Notes: generated by a model not told the origin, from the sequence alone. Positions 18,379 to 27,809 are shown, counted from the first letter of the stretch. The stretch: DNA of 64,000 nt from Sinomicrobium weinanense (GCF_018863395.1 NZ_JAHKRR010000001.1:930001-994000), one strand, 5' to 3'. Translations and numbers: made by a program.

Positions 18379-20826
18379 ATGAAAGTTTTAAAATTCGGAG
18401 GATCCTCCGTAGCCGATGCCAAACGTATAAAATTGGTAAAAAAAATTGTAGAAAACAATATCAAAGACGATAAACAGATCATTGTTGTCTCTGCTTTTGG
18501 CGGTGTTACGGACCTTTTGCTGGAAGCTGCCCACCAGGCTTCCCTGCGTGACGAAAACTATACCGGGGTCATGGAAAAAATAGAAAAACGCCACCTCGAA
18601 ACCATGCAGGAGCTGCTGCCCATTGCTTCCCAGAGCAAGGCGATCAGTGCCGTAAAAAGGGAACTGAACACCCTGGAAACCCTGCTCGAAGGGGCTTTTC
18701 TTATCGGTGAGACCACCCCGAAACTGCTGGACAGGATACTGGGCTATGGCGAACTCCTTTCGTCCTACATCGTCAGCGAATTTTTTACCTCCGAAGGCAT
18801 GGACTGTATCCACAAAGACAGCAGGGCACTTATCAAGACCGATGAAAACTACGGAAAAGCCGCAGTCGATTTTAAAATGACCAACCGTCTTTGCGAAACC
18901 TATTTTGGGACCGTTACCTATAAAACCATCGTAGTCCCCGGTTTTGCGGCTTCTTCTCCCGAAGGCAATTCCACCACCCTGGGAAGGGGCGGATCGGACT
19001 ATACCGCGGCGATCATGGCCGGGGCCGTAAACGCTTCCGTACTGGAAATATGGACCGATGTAAGCGGTATGTACACCGCCAATCCAAAACTGGTAAAACA
19101 GGCCTTTGCCATTCCTGATATATCCTATGAAGAGGCTATGGAGCTCTCTCATTTCGGAGCCAAAGTCCTTTATCCGCCCACCATTCAACCTGTGCTTTCC
19201 AAAGGAATACCGATACACATCAAAAACACCTTCCAGCCGGAAGAACAGGGAACCCGCATACGGAAAAACACCAACGGTTCTGCCCGTCCGGTAAGAGGCA
19301 TAAGCCATATAGACAATATGGCACTCCTTTCTCTCGAAGGAAGCGGCATGGTAGGGATCTCCGGTATATCCAAGCGGTTTTTCGAGGTGCTTTCACTCCA
19401 CAATATCAATGTAGCCCTTATTACCCAGGCCTCTTCCGAACACTCTATCTGTATAGGTATTGCCGAAAGCGATATGCAAAAAGCAGAAAAAGCCGTTAAT
19501 GAGGCCTTTGAATATGAAATAGCGACTAAAAAGATCAACCCGGTCGTTGTTGAAGACAATTTGGCCATCATAGCATTGGTCGGCGATAATATGAAAAGCC
19601 ACCAGGGGCTCAGCGGTAAGATGTTCAGCTCCCTGGGGCAAAACAACGTCAATATAAGAGCTATTGCCCAGGGAGCCTCGGAAAGGAACATCTCAGCGGT
19701 GATCGACAGGGCCGATGTTAAGAAAGCCCTGAACACCCTGCACGAACACTTTTTCGAAGAGCATGTAAAACAGCTCAATATCTTCGTTATGGGTGCCGGG
19801 AATGTAGGTGAAAAATTCCTGAACCAGATCCGCCAGCAAAAGAAATACCTGAAGGAAAAGCTACGGCTTAACGTCCGCGTAGTGGCCCTGTCCAACTCCC
19901 GGAAAATGTATTTTGACGATGGCGGTATAGACCTTAAGAACTGGAAGGACTTTCTCGATAAGGGGGAACCGGCCGACATCGATAAATTCTTTGAAAAAGT
20001 AAAGGCCCTGAACCTGCGGAACAGTATATTTGTGGATAATACGGCCAATGCCGTAGTAGCGGGCACCTATGCGGGTTACCTCAAAAACAGTATCGCCGTG
20101 GTCACCTGTAACAAAATAGCCTGTTCTTCCGAACTGGAACACTATTCGCAATTAAAGGATCTTTCGAGGCAATACAACGCGCCTTTCCTTTTCGAGACCA
20201 ATGTAGGTGCAGGACTGCCTGTTATCGACACCCTGAAAAACCTGATCGCCTCCGGGGACAGGGTCAACAAGATACAGGCCGTATTATCCGGAAGCCTCAA
20301 TTTTGTCTTTAACAATTTTGACGACAAAAGTTCTTTCGAAGGTGTGGTAAAACAGGCCCAGGCAGAAGGATATACAGAACCCGATCCGAAGATCGACCTC
20401 AGTGGTGTCGACGTGATGCGGAAAATACTTATCCTGGCCAGGGAAAGCGGCCATGAACTGGAGATCGACGATATAGAGAACGAGTCCTTCCTGCCGCAGG
20501 AAAGCCTGGACACCACCACGGTCGATGACTTTTACGCATCCCTTGTCAAACACAGCTCCCATTTTGAAAACATATATGCCGAAGCAGCCAAAAAAGGATG
20601 CAGGCTCAAATATGTGGCGCAGTTTGAGGACGGCAAGGCCAAAGTGGGTCTTCAGCATATCCCGAAGGACCACCCGTTCTACAACCTGGAAGGAAAAGAC
20701 AATATTGTACTTTTCTTTACAGAAAGGTATAACGAACAGCCACTGCTGGTAAAAGGTGCGGGTGCAGGTGCGGATGTCACCGCATCCGGTATTTTTGCAG
20801 ATATTATCCGGGCAGGCAATTTTTAA
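18379..20826 (+). CDS. thrA: bifunctional aspartate kinase / homoserine dehydrogenase
   Basis: Catalyses the first and third steps from aspartate to homoserine. Residues 1-300 are the aspartokinase domain (MKVLKFGGSSVADAKRI, GRGGSDYTAAIMAGA), about 310-465 two ACT-type regulatory segments, and 470-815 homoserine dehydrogenase with the NAD(P) motif VMGAGNVGEKFL and TNVGAGLPVIDTL. The 815 residues match ThrA/MetL fusions. The ACT segments are the expected site of feedback control by threonine. It is first in the operon thrA-thrB-ATPase-thrC, transcribed from the promoter at 18127 through a leader ORF. The ATG at 18379 is the only plausible start. Confidence 0.96.
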   Translation: MKVLKFGGSSVADAKRIKLVKKIVENNIKDDKQIIVVSAFGGVTDLLLEAAHQASLRDENYTGVMEKIEKRHLETMQELLPIASQSKAISAVKRELNTLETLLEGAFLIGETTPKLLDRILGYGELLSSYIVSEFFTSEGMDCIHKDSRALIKTDENYGKAAVDFKMTNRLCETYFGTVTYKTIVVPGFAASSPEGNSTTLGRGGSDYTAAIMAGAVNASVLEIWTDVSGMYTANPKLVKQAFAIPDISYEEAMELSHFGAKVLYPPTIQPVLSKGIPIHIKNTFQPEEQGTRIRKNTNGSARPVRGISHIDNMALLSLEGSGMVGISGISKRFFEVLSLHNINVALITQASSEHSICIGIAESDMQKAEKAVNEAFEYEIATKKINPVVVEDNLAIIALVGDNMKSHQGLSGKMFSSLGQNNVNIRAIAQGASERNISAVIDRADVKKALNTLHEHFFEEHVKQLNIFVMGAGNVGEKFLNQIRQQKKYLKEKLRLNVRVVALSNSRKMYFDDGGIDLKNWKDFLDKGEPADIDKFFEKVKALNLRNSIFVDNTANAVVAGTYAGYLKNSIAVVTCNKIACSSELEHYSQLKDLSRQYNAPFLFETNVGAGLPVIDTLKNLIASGDRVNKIQAVLSGSLNFVFNNFDDKSSFEGVVKQAQAEGYTEPDPKIDLSGVDVMRKILILARESGHELEIDDIENESFLPQESLDTTTVDDFYASLVKHSSHFENIYAEAAKKGCRLKYVAQFEDGKAKVGLQHIPKDHPFYNLEGKDNIVLFFTERYNEQPLLVKGAGAGADVTASGIFADIIRAGNF

Positions 20827-20844
20827 ATGATATGGCCCATCTCG

Positions 20845-20894
20845 TAAAGACGCACGGCCGTCTTGCACGATTGAGACGCACGGCCGTGCGTCTC
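20845..20894. repeat. GACGCACGGCCGT palindromic repeat in the thrA-thrB gap
   Basis: A perfect 22-bp palindrome at 20873-20894 (half-site GAGACGCACGG) is preceded at 20847 by a partial copy AGACGCACGGCCGT. The same palindrome recurs between leuC and leuD, with a variant between leuA and leuC. Confidence 0.75.
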
Positions 20895-20923
20895 TACATA
20901 GATAGGGTTTAAAAAATAATAAT

Positions 20924-21847
20924 ATGAACGAAATACGAATTTTCTGCCCCGCTACCATTGCCAATGTCTCCTGTGGATTTGACGTGCTCGGACTCTGCCT
21001 GGACAAGGTGGGAGACGAAATGGTGATCCGCAAAACGGGGAACAACCAGGTGACCATTTCCAAAATCGAGGGCCAGGACCTGCCTCTCGACACCGAAAAA
21101 AATGTGGCCGGGGTATCTGCTTTGGCACTGCTGGACCACCTGGGAAGCACCCAGGGGTTTGACATTGAGATCTACAAGAAGATCAAACCCGGCAGCGGTA
21201 TCGGCAGCAGTGCCGCAAGTGCGGCCGGAGCAGTATTTGGCATCAATAAGTTGCTTGGGGAACCTTTGTCTGCCAGGGAACTTATTCCTTTTGCCATGGA
21301 AGGCGAAAAACTGGCCAGCGGATCATGGCACGCCGACAATGTAGCCCCTGCCCTTCTCGGCGGGTTTTCCCTGGTGCGAAGCTATGAACCGCTCGATGTG
21401 ATAAAACTGCATACTCCCGGGGAGCTCTATGCTTCCATCATCCATCCGCAGATAGAGGTAAAAACGGCAGACGCCCGTTCCGTGCTTAAGCATTCCGTTC
21501 CCCTGAAAAAAGCGATACAGCAATGGGGAAATGTGGGAGGATTGATAAGCGGACTATATACCGAAGATTACGATCTCATTTCAAGGTCGCTTCACGACGG
21601 GATCATCGAACCCCTGAGAAGCCTGCTTATTCCCAGGTTCTCTCTGGTTAAGGGGGCAGCGCTCGAAGCAGGTGCCCTGGGCAGTGGAATTTCCGGCTCA
21701 GGTCCATCTATATTCGCATTGAGCCGGGGCGAAGATACAGCTCAGAAGGTGGCAGAGGCCATGGCCGGGGGTTATGCAGGTTCCGGGGTGGATTTTGATA
21801 TCCATATTTCCGGTATAAACCCGGATGGTATGCGGGTGCTGCAATAA
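20924..21847 (+). CDS. thrB: homoserine kinase
   Basis: Phosphorylates homoserine to O-phosphohomoserine, the substrate of ThrC. This is a GHMP-family kinase of 307 residues with the ATP-binding loop KPGSGIGSSAASAAGAVFG around residue 90 and the C-terminal GSGISGSGPSIFAL. Second gene of the thr operon, 97 bp after thrA with a palindromic repeat in the gap, and 18 bp before the following ATPase gene. Confidence 0.95.
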   Translation: MNEIRIFCPATIANVSCGFDVLGLCLDKVGDEMVIRKTGNNQVTISKIEGQDLPLDTEKNVAGVSALALLDHLGSTQGFDIEIYKKIKPGSGIGSSAASAAGAVFGINKLLGEPLSARELIPFAMEGEKLASGSWHADNVAPALLGGFSLVRSYEPLDVIKLHTPGELYASIIHPQIEVKTADARSVLKHSVPLKKAIQQWGNVGGLISGLYTEDYDLISRSLHDGIIEPLRSLLIPRFSLVKGAALEAGALGSGISGSGPSIFALSRGEDTAQKVAEAMAGGYAGSGVDFDIHISGINPDGMRVLQ

Positions 21848-21865
21848 ACTAAAAACACAATTATA

Positions 21866-22426
21866 ATGCCCATTAACCAGCAAAAACACAGGTTTTACGT
21901 TATGACAGGTGGCCCTGGTGTGGGTAAGACCACTACCCTGCTGGCACTGCAAAAGCACGGGTATGATCACGTGCCCGAAGTGGCCAGGCAGGTTATCCGG
22001 GAACAAATGGCACAGGATGGAGACGCCCTGCCGTGGAAAAACACGGAAAAATACAGGGACCTTATGCTAAGCCGATCGGTTGATTCCTATCTTTCAGCTC
22101 TGGAGAAGCAAGCAGAAAAGCCCTTGTTTTTCGATCGCGGCATCCCGGACACCCTGGCTTATTCCTATCTCGAAGATATTCCCGTTTCCGATGAACTGAA
22201 AGAAGGATTGCAGGATTATCGCTACCGCTCCGAAGTGTTCATATTTCCTCCGTGGGAAGAGATCTATAAAACTGACGGGGAAAGAAAACAAGACTTCGAA
22301 GAAGCCGTAAGAACCTATGAAGTAATGGCGGAAGCCTATACCCGGCAAGGATACGAACTCCTGGTAGTCCCGAAAACCGATGTGGAAGAACGCGTAAAAT
22401 TTATATTGAACCATCTCAACACTTAG
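21866..22426 (+). CDS. AAA_28-type P-loop NTPase inside the thr operon
   Basis: A 186-residue single-domain P-loop protein: Walker A GGPGVGKTT (Lys21), Walker B-like LFFDRGIPDTLAYS, and an arginine-containing lid region DYRYRSEVFIFPPWEEIY. It resembles small kinase-like predicted ATPases of the AAA_28 group (NadR-like P-loop fold), whose substrates are mostly unknown. It lies 18 bp after thrB and 100 bp before thrC on the same strand, so it is likely co-transcribed. A role as a small-molecule kinase linked to amino acid supply is possible, but nothing in the sequence names the substrate. No membrane segment or signal peptide. Confidence 0.82.
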   Translation: MPINQQKHRFYVMTGGPGVGKTTTLLALQKHGYDHVPEVARQVIREQMAQDGDALPWKNTEKYRDLMLSRSVDSYLSALEKQAEKPLFFDRGIPDTLAYSYLEDIPVSDELKEGLQDYRYRSEVFIFPPWEEIYKTDGERKQDFEEAVRTYEVMAEAYTRQGYELLVVPKTDVEERVKFILNHLNT

Positions 22427-22526
22427 AACAAAAATGAAACCCCCAAGATAAAATTTCATTTAACACAAACAAGCATGAATATGGGTGTTCCATGTGACCG
22501 TTGAAAAACAAATAAAAAATATACAC

Positions 22527-23831
22527 ATGAAATATTACAGCTTAAATCATAAAAGCGAACAGGCTTCTTTTAAAGAAGCAGTTATAAGGGGCCTCGCGCC
22601 GGACAAGGGATTGTATTTTCCGGAATCTGTCCCGCCCCTTGATCCCGCATTTATCGAGGACCTGGAAAACCAGTCAAATGAAGAGATCGCCTACCGGGCC
22701 ATTGCGCCATTTGCAGGAGATGAGATCCCGGAAAATGAACTCCGCAGGATTGTAGGTGAAACCCTGTCCTTCGATTTTCCATTACAGGAAATTGAAGAAA
22801 ATGTTCACTCCCTGGAACTCTTTCACGGCCCTACCATGGCTTTTAAGGATGTAGGTGCGCGCTTTATGGCCAGGTGCCTGGGCTATTTTAACCGGGACAA
22901 AAAACAGGATACCGGAAAAGTAACTGTCCTTGTAGCTACCTCCGGGGATACGGGAGGAGCCGTTGCCAGTGGTTTTCTCGGGGTAAAGGGTGTAGATGTG
23001 ATCATCCTCTATCCAAAGGGCAAAGTAAGCGACATCCAGGAAAGGCAGCTCACCACCCTGGGGCAGAACATCACTGCCCTGGAGGTAAACGGTACTTTCG
23101 ACGATTGCCAGGATATGGTAAAAAACGCCTTCCTGGACGATAGCCTTAGCGCAAAGAACCTCACTTCTGCCAATTCCATAAATGTAGCCCGCTGGCTTCC
23201 ACAGATGTTCTACTTTTTCTTTGCCTACAAGCAATTAAAGGACAAGAGCAAGGATGTGGTCTTCACCGTGCCCAGCGGTAATTTCGGTAATATCTGTGCA
23301 GGGATCATGGCGCGTAAGCTCGGCCTGCCCGTAGATCATTTTGTCGCTGCTACCAATATTAACGATACCGTTCCGCAATACCTCCAAAGCGGGGTCTATA
23401 CCCCGAAACCGTCCAGACAGACCATCTCAAACGCTATGGATGTGGGCAACCCCAGTAATTTTGTGCGTATCCAACACCTGTTCGACAATGACCTGGATGC
23501 ATTGAAGGCCGGCTTTTCCTCTTATAGTTTTACGGATAAAGCTACCCGCGATGCCATGTCGCAGATATATAAAAAGTCCGGGTATATTGCAGACCCTCAT
23601 GGAGCCGTAGGCTACCTGGGACTGAAGGAATACCTCAAAAACAACCCGGGAAAGGCCGGGATATTCCTCGAGACCGCCCACCCGGTAAAGTTCCTCGATA
23701 TTGTAGAAGATACCCTGGGTGTTCACATATCCATACCTGAGCAGATCAAAACCGTAATGGATAAGGACAAGGTAAAACACAACATCAGTAACTATGAAGA
23801 GCTGAAAGGGTTTCTTTTGGAAAGGGAATAG
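22527..23831 (+). CDS. thrC: threonine synthase
   Basis: PLP-dependent conversion of O-phosphohomoserine to threonine, the last step of the pathway. The ATG at 22527 (MKYYSLNHKSE) gives 434 residues and the standard N-terminus; an in-frame ATG at 22485 adds 14 unlikely residues. The PLP lysine is in GPTMAFKDVGARFMAR, with ATSGDTGGAVASGF and PSGNFGNICAG binding phosphate and PLP. It closes the operon; a terminator with an unusually large loop follows. Confidence 0.95.
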   Translation: MKYYSLNHKSEQASFKEAVIRGLAPDKGLYFPESVPPLDPAFIEDLENQSNEEIAYRAIAPFAGDEIPENELRRIVGETLSFDFPLQEIEENVHSLELFHGPTMAFKDVGARFMARCLGYFNRDKKQDTGKVTVLVATSGDTGGAVASGFLGVKGVDVIILYPKGKVSDIQERQLTTLGQNITALEVNGTFDDCQDMVKNAFLDDSLSAKNLTSANSINVARWLPQMFYFFFAYKQLKDKSKDVVFTVPSGNFGNICAGIMARKLGLPVDHFVAATNINDTVPQYLQSGVYTPKPSRQTISNAMDVGNPSNFVRIQHLFDNDLDALKAGFSSYSFTDKATRDAMSQIYKKSGYIADPHGAVGYLGLKEYLKNNPGKAGIFLETAHPVKFLDIVEDTLGVHISIPEQIKTVMDKDKVKHNISNYEELKGFLLERE

Positions 23832-23849
23832 ACTGTATTGCTTTAATGA

Positions 23850-24008
23850 GCGGTTTCCTGAAATGCAATTTCGTCATGCTAAACTTGTTTCAGCATCCCA
23901 TCCCCATTGTCGGACCAGTGTGATGAGACCCTGAAACAAAGCCTGTCCCGACACATCGGGGTTCAGGATGACGGGTCATGCATGATCTTTCAGGAGACCG
24001 CTTTTTTT
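23850..24008 (+). terminator. thrC terminator with a 124-nt loop holding a repeat element
   Basis: GCGGTTTCCTGAAA at 23850-23863 pairs with TTTCAGGAGACCGC at 23988-24001 (one G-U pair) and is followed by seven T. The arms are separated by 124 nt, most of which is the palindromic element at 23872-23973. It looks like an ordinary terminator whose loop was expanded by insertion. Confidence 0.6.
23872..23973. repeat. CGTCAT...ATGACG palindromic dispersed repeat, copy 1
   Basis: A 102-bp element with terminal CGTCAT/ATGACG and inner arms CTTGTTTCAG and CCTGAAACAA. A second copy in inverse orientation lies at 42623-42723; shared blocks include TTGTTTCAGCATC and CCTGAAACAAAGCCTGTCCC. Confidence 0.8.
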
Positions 24009-24086
24009 GTTGTATTTCATTTTTTTCTCCTTATCTTGTGTGGATAAAATATCCTGATAAACAACACTAAATCAAAAATATACGAT

Positions 24087-24779
24087 ATGCGACATTTATG
24101 GGTACTGGTGCTGTTGGTAACGCTCATAGCGTGCAAACAGGCACAAAAACAAAAGGACGAAGACCAGCAAAACGTTTCTGAACAGGAAACGACAGATACT
24201 ATTGAAAAACCCGCTGTTGATTATGCCAAATTCGGAATTGATACCGGCGATCTTCCGGAAGGGCTTCAGGAAGGAGACCCCGCTCCGGAGGTATCTTTTG
24301 TATCCGGGGACGGAGAAACCGTAGCCCTGGCAGACCTTTATAAAGAACAACCGGTAGTGGTGCTGTTTTACCGCGGGTATTGGTGCCCGGTATGCAACGC
24401 ATACCTTTCGGACTTTGCCACCCGGGCCAGGAAGATCGAGGAAAAAGGGGCAAAACTCATAGCCATTACCCCGGAATCCTATGACAATGTAGCAAAGACT
24501 GTTGAGAGTACCGGGGCTGACTTCACCATTTATTCAGATACGGACGGGCAGATCATCGAGGCCTTTGATGTGGATTTTGACGTTACGCAGGATTACCAGA
24601 ACCTGGTCGAGGAAAAACTGGGGGCTTCCATAGCTGATGTCAATGCTTCAGGGGATGCGGTATTGCCGGTACCTGCAACCTTTATCATCGATACGAATGG
24701 CAAGGTTGTTTTTAAACAGTTCAATCCGGACTATACCCAAAGGGCATCTGTGGATGAGATCGTAGAGAACCTGCCGTAA
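24087..24779 (+). CDS. peroxiredoxin-like (AhpC/TSA) lipoprotein
   Basis: A 230-residue thioredoxin-fold protein anchored as a lipoprotein: signal peptide MRHLWVLVLLVTLIAC with lipobox Cys16, then a charged linker, then the AhpC/TSA domain from about residue 60. The active-site motif is FYRGYWCPVCNAYL, with CxxC in place of the lone peroxidatic Cys of typical 2-Cys peroxiredoxins. PATFIIDTNGKVVFKQF is the conserved cis-Pro region. Likely a periplasmic or outer-membrane thiol reductase or peroxidase; which one cannot be told. A single gene, with the start at 24087 set by the signal peptide. Confidence 0.85.
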   Translation: MRHLWVLVLLVTLIACKQAQKQKDEDQQNVSEQETTDTIEKPAVDYAKFGIDTGDLPEGLQEGDPAPEVSFVSGDGETVALADLYKEQPVVVLFYRGYWCPVCNAYLSDFATRARKIEEKGAKLIAITPESYDNVAKTVESTGADFTIYSDTDGQIIEAFDVDFDVTQDYQNLVEEKLGASIADVNASGDAVLPVPATFIIDTNGKVVFKQFNPDYTQRASVDEIVENLP

Positions 24780-24846
24780 ATGAAATTCAAAGTAAAATAG
24801 GCCCGCCGGAGGTTCTTCGCTTTGCTCAGAATGCCGGAGGGGATTT

Positions 24847-27747
24847 TCAGACGATTAAGGCTTCTCTGAGAATGGTGACCGGATGTTTGGCCTTTTTGCC
24901 TGTCCCGTCCAGGATCTGGTGGCGGCAGCTTGTGCCGTTTGCCGCGATGATCGTATCTTTTCCGGCATTGCGTACTGAAGGGAACAATCGTAACTCCCCT
25001 ACTTTCATGCTGATGTCGTAATGCTCCTTTTCATAACCGAACGATCCGGCCATGCCGCAACAACCGCTGTTAATGATACTCACCTTGTAGTTTTCAGGGA
25101 GATTGAGCATGTCAAACGTCACTTTTTGATCAGACAGGGCTTTCTGGTGACAATGGTTATGTATTTTAACCTGCTTCGTTTCTTTGGTAAACTGCGAAGC
25201 GGAAATATTCCCCTTTGTTATTTCGGAGGCGATAAATTCTTCGATCAGCCATGTGTTACCGCTTATCTCTTCTGCAGCTTTACTGTCGGAAGCCAGTTTT
25301 AAGTATTCGTCCCGGAAAGACAAAATAGCCGATGGTTCAATCCCTATCAGGGGGCAATCTGCGGAGACCATATCCTTCAGGTCCCCGATATTTTTGTTGG
25401 CGGCCTTTTGTGCCTGTTTTAAAAAGCCTTTCGAAATAAAGGTCCGTCCACTTTCCCCCCGGTACACTTTTACCTTATATCCCAGCCTGCTCAGGAGTTC
25501 AACCGCATCATTGCCTACATTTCCATCTAAATAATTAGTAAACTCGTCAATAAACACAACAACTTCAAGTTTTACTTTAAGTGTTTCTGATCTGTGGTTT
25601 GTGATATTACGTGACTTTTTAAAAGGGATGAGCGGCGGAAAACTCCGCTCCCCGGAAATGCCGATCGCCTTTTTAAGGAAGGCGCCCGTGATCTGGTTTT
25701 TATACATTTCATTGGCCAGCCAGGGAAAAACAGAGGCCATACTATTGAGCCGGGTATTATATGCAAAGGCCTTGTCCCTGATGCTCGTTCCGTTTTCCTT
25801 TTGGTACTGATACAAAAACTCTGCTTTGAGCGTGGCCATATCCACATTGCTCGGGCATTCACTGCCGCAGGCCTTGCAGCTCAAACACAGGTCCAGGACT
25901 TCCTTGATCTCGCTGTGATCAAACCTGTTCTCCTTTTCGGAGCGGGTCAGGAATTCCCTCAGTGTATTGGCCCTCGCCCGGGTCGTATCTTTTTCATTCT
26001 TTGTAGCGTGATAACTGGGGCACATGGCTCCGGCCGACAGATGTGTTTTCCTGCAATCACCGCTGCCATTGCACTGTTCCGCAGCCCTTAATATGCCTTT
26101 TGTTCCCGAGAAGTCGAGAAAGGTCTTTATTTCCGGTTCGGTACGATCCTTTTCGTAACGCAGGGATGTATCCATCTGTGGGGAATGCACTATTTTTCCC
26201 GGGTTAAAGATGCCTTTGGGGTCAAAAACCGATTTTATCTCCGAAAGCAGCCGGTAATTCTCCTCTCCCAGCATCAGCTTTATAAATTCCGAACGCACGA
26301 TCCCGTCCCCGTGTTCCCCGCTCAGGGAACCCCTGTATTTTTTGACCAGGTGCGCCACATCTGTGGTGATCTGCCTGAAGAGGGCTACATCTTCGGAAAC
26401 TTTCAGGTTCAGTATGGGCCGAAGGTGAAGCTCTCCGGCACCCGCATGGGCATAATAGACCGCTTTTTGCCCGTATTTCTTCATCAATCCGGAAAATTCG
26501 GAGATATAGGGAGCCAGGTCCTCCACGGCCACCGCCGTATCTTCAATACAGGCCACCGCTTTTTTATCGCCTACGATATTTCCGAGCAGCCCCAACCCGG
26601 CCTTACGCAATTCCAGGGCTTTCCGGATATCGTCGGCATACAGCACCGGGAAAGCATAGCCGAGCCCGCTTTCTTTCATAGTGTCCAGGAGCCGTTTTTT
26701 CCTGTCTTCCAGCTCATTTTCGTCATCCGATCTCAGTTCGAGCATCAGGATGGCTTCGGGATCGCCTTCTATGAAAAACCGGTTGGGTAGCTGGCCCTTG
26801 TTGCTCTTAGTACGATCCAGGATCACTTTGTCCATCATTTCGCAGGTAAAAAGCTGGTGGTTCATGGCCGGGACCACGGCGTTCAGGCAGTTTTCGATAC
26901 TTTCGAAATGAGCGGCCACCATAACGCTGTATTTCGGCGGCAGGTCTTCCAGTTGCAGCCTGATCCTGGTTATAAAAGCCAGGGTGCCCTCGCTGCCACA
27001 GATCAGCTTACAGAGGTTGAAATCCCCGCCTTCCGGCGCAAAGGGTTTTAGCTTGATGATCTCATCTATGGCATAACCGGTATTCCGGCGGTGTATTTCC
27101 GGTTTCGGGTAGTTGTCTTTGATCCTTTCTCTCGTTTCTTTAGATATTAGCCTGTTATGTAACTCCCTGTAAATACTACCTTCCAGTGTTTTTAATTCAA
27201 GTTTTTCTTTAAACTTTTCTTCTGAAAGGGATTTAAAGACCACTTCAGATCCATCAGAGAGTATGGCTTCGATCTCCAACACTTTGTCGCGGGTAACGCC
27301 ATACTGTATGGAAGTGGTTCCGCTGGAATTATTGCCCACCATTCCACCGATCATACAGCGGTTGGATGTGGAGGTGTTCGGACCGAAAAACAGGTTATAC
27401 AATTCGAGGTACTGGTTCAGTTCGTCCCTGATAACCCCGGGTTCTACATCTACTGTTCTCTTTTCCTGGTCAACGTGAAATATCCTGGTGAAATGTCTTG
27501 ATACGTCCACCACGATCCCCTCTCCTACACATTGTCCCGCAAGAGAGGTGCCGGCAGTCCTGGGAATCAGGGAAAGACGATGCTGCGAGGCATAAGTGAT
27601 CAGTTTTTTGATATCTTCTTTGGTACGGGGGTAAGCCACGGCCATCGGAAGTTTCCGGTATACAGAAGCGTCCGTGGCGTATATATTCCTGTACAGATCG
27701 TCAACATGTAGTTCTCCCTCGAGTTGTATCTCTGTTTTTTTCAACAT
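24847..27747 (-). CDS. FAD-binding and [4Fe-4S] D-2-hydroxyacid dehydrogenase, YdiJ/Dld-like
   Basis: A 966-residue multidomain oxidoreductase. Order: PCMH-type FAD domain (YPRTKEDIKKLI, IPRTAGTSLAGQCVGEG), FAD-oxidase C-terminal domain with SLSGEHGDGIVRSEFIK, a ferredoxin-like segment with cysteines in CNGSGDCRKT and CLSCKACGSECPSNVDM, then a CCG domain (HNHCHQKAL, NSGCCGMAGSFG) as in GlpC/GlcF. This layout is that of E. coli YdiJ (D-2-hydroxyglutarate dehydrogenase) and of respiratory D-lactate dehydrogenases. Electrons probably pass to the quinone pool. Substrate is not decidable from sequence. Two ATGs (27747, 27753) are possible; the earlier one at 27786 is unlikely. Confidence 0.88.
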   Translation of the reverse strand: MLKKTEIQLEGELHVDDLYRNIYATDASVYRKLPMAVAYPRTKEDIKKLITYASQHRLSLIPRTAGTSLAGQCVGEGIVVDVSRHFTRIFHVDQEKRTVDVEPGVIRDELNQYLELYNLFFGPNTSTSNRCMIGGMVGNNSSGTTSIQYGVTRDKVLEIEAILSDGSEVVFKSLSEEKFKEKLELKTLEGSIYRELHNRLISKETRERIKDNYPKPEIHRRNTGYAIDEIIKLKPFAPEGGDFNLCKLICGSEGTLAFITRIRLQLEDLPPKYSVMVAAHFESIENCLNAVVPAMNHQLFTCEMMDKVILDRTKSNKGQLPNRFFIEGDPEAILMLELRSDDENELEDRKKRLLDTMKESGLGYAFPVLYADDIRKALELRKAGLGLLGNIVGDKKAVACIEDTAVAVEDLAPYISEFSGLMKKYGQKAVYYAHAGAGELHLRPILNLKVSEDVALFRQITTDVAHLVKKYRGSLSGEHGDGIVRSEFIKLMLGEENYRLLSEIKSVFDPKGIFNPGKIVHSPQMDTSLRYEKDRTEPEIKTFLDFSGTKGILRAAEQCNGSGDCRKTHLSAGAMCPSYHATKNEKDTTRARANTLREFLTRSEKENRFDHSEIKEVLDLCLSCKACGSECPSNVDMATLKAEFLYQYQKENGTSIRDKAFAYNTRLNSMASVFPWLANEMYKNQITGAFLKKAIGISGERSFPPLIPFKKSRNITNHRSETLKVKLEVVVFIDEFTNYLDGNVGNDAVELLSRLGYKVKVYRGESGRTFISKGFLKQAQKAANKNIGDLKDMVSADCPLIGIEPSAILSFRDEYLKLASDSKAAEEISGNTWLIEEFIASEITKGNISASQFTKETKQVKIHNHCHQKALSDQKVTFDMLNLPENYKVSIINSGCCGMAGSFGYEKEHYDISMKVGELRLFPSVRNAGKDTIIAANGTSCRHQILDGTGKKAKHPVTILREALIV

Positions 27748-27790
27748 CCGCATAAGATTTGTGTAAAAATAGCGTTGTAATGGCACTAAA

Positions 27791-27798
27791 CAAAGTTA
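27791..27798 (-). promoter_or_regulatory. -7 motif for the FAD/Fe-S dehydrogenase
   Basis: Minus strand TAACTTTG fits TAnnTTTG and would start transcription about 35 nt before the ATG. No consensus -33 element. Confidence 0.35.
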
Positions 27799-27809
27799 AA
27801 ACATATTAT

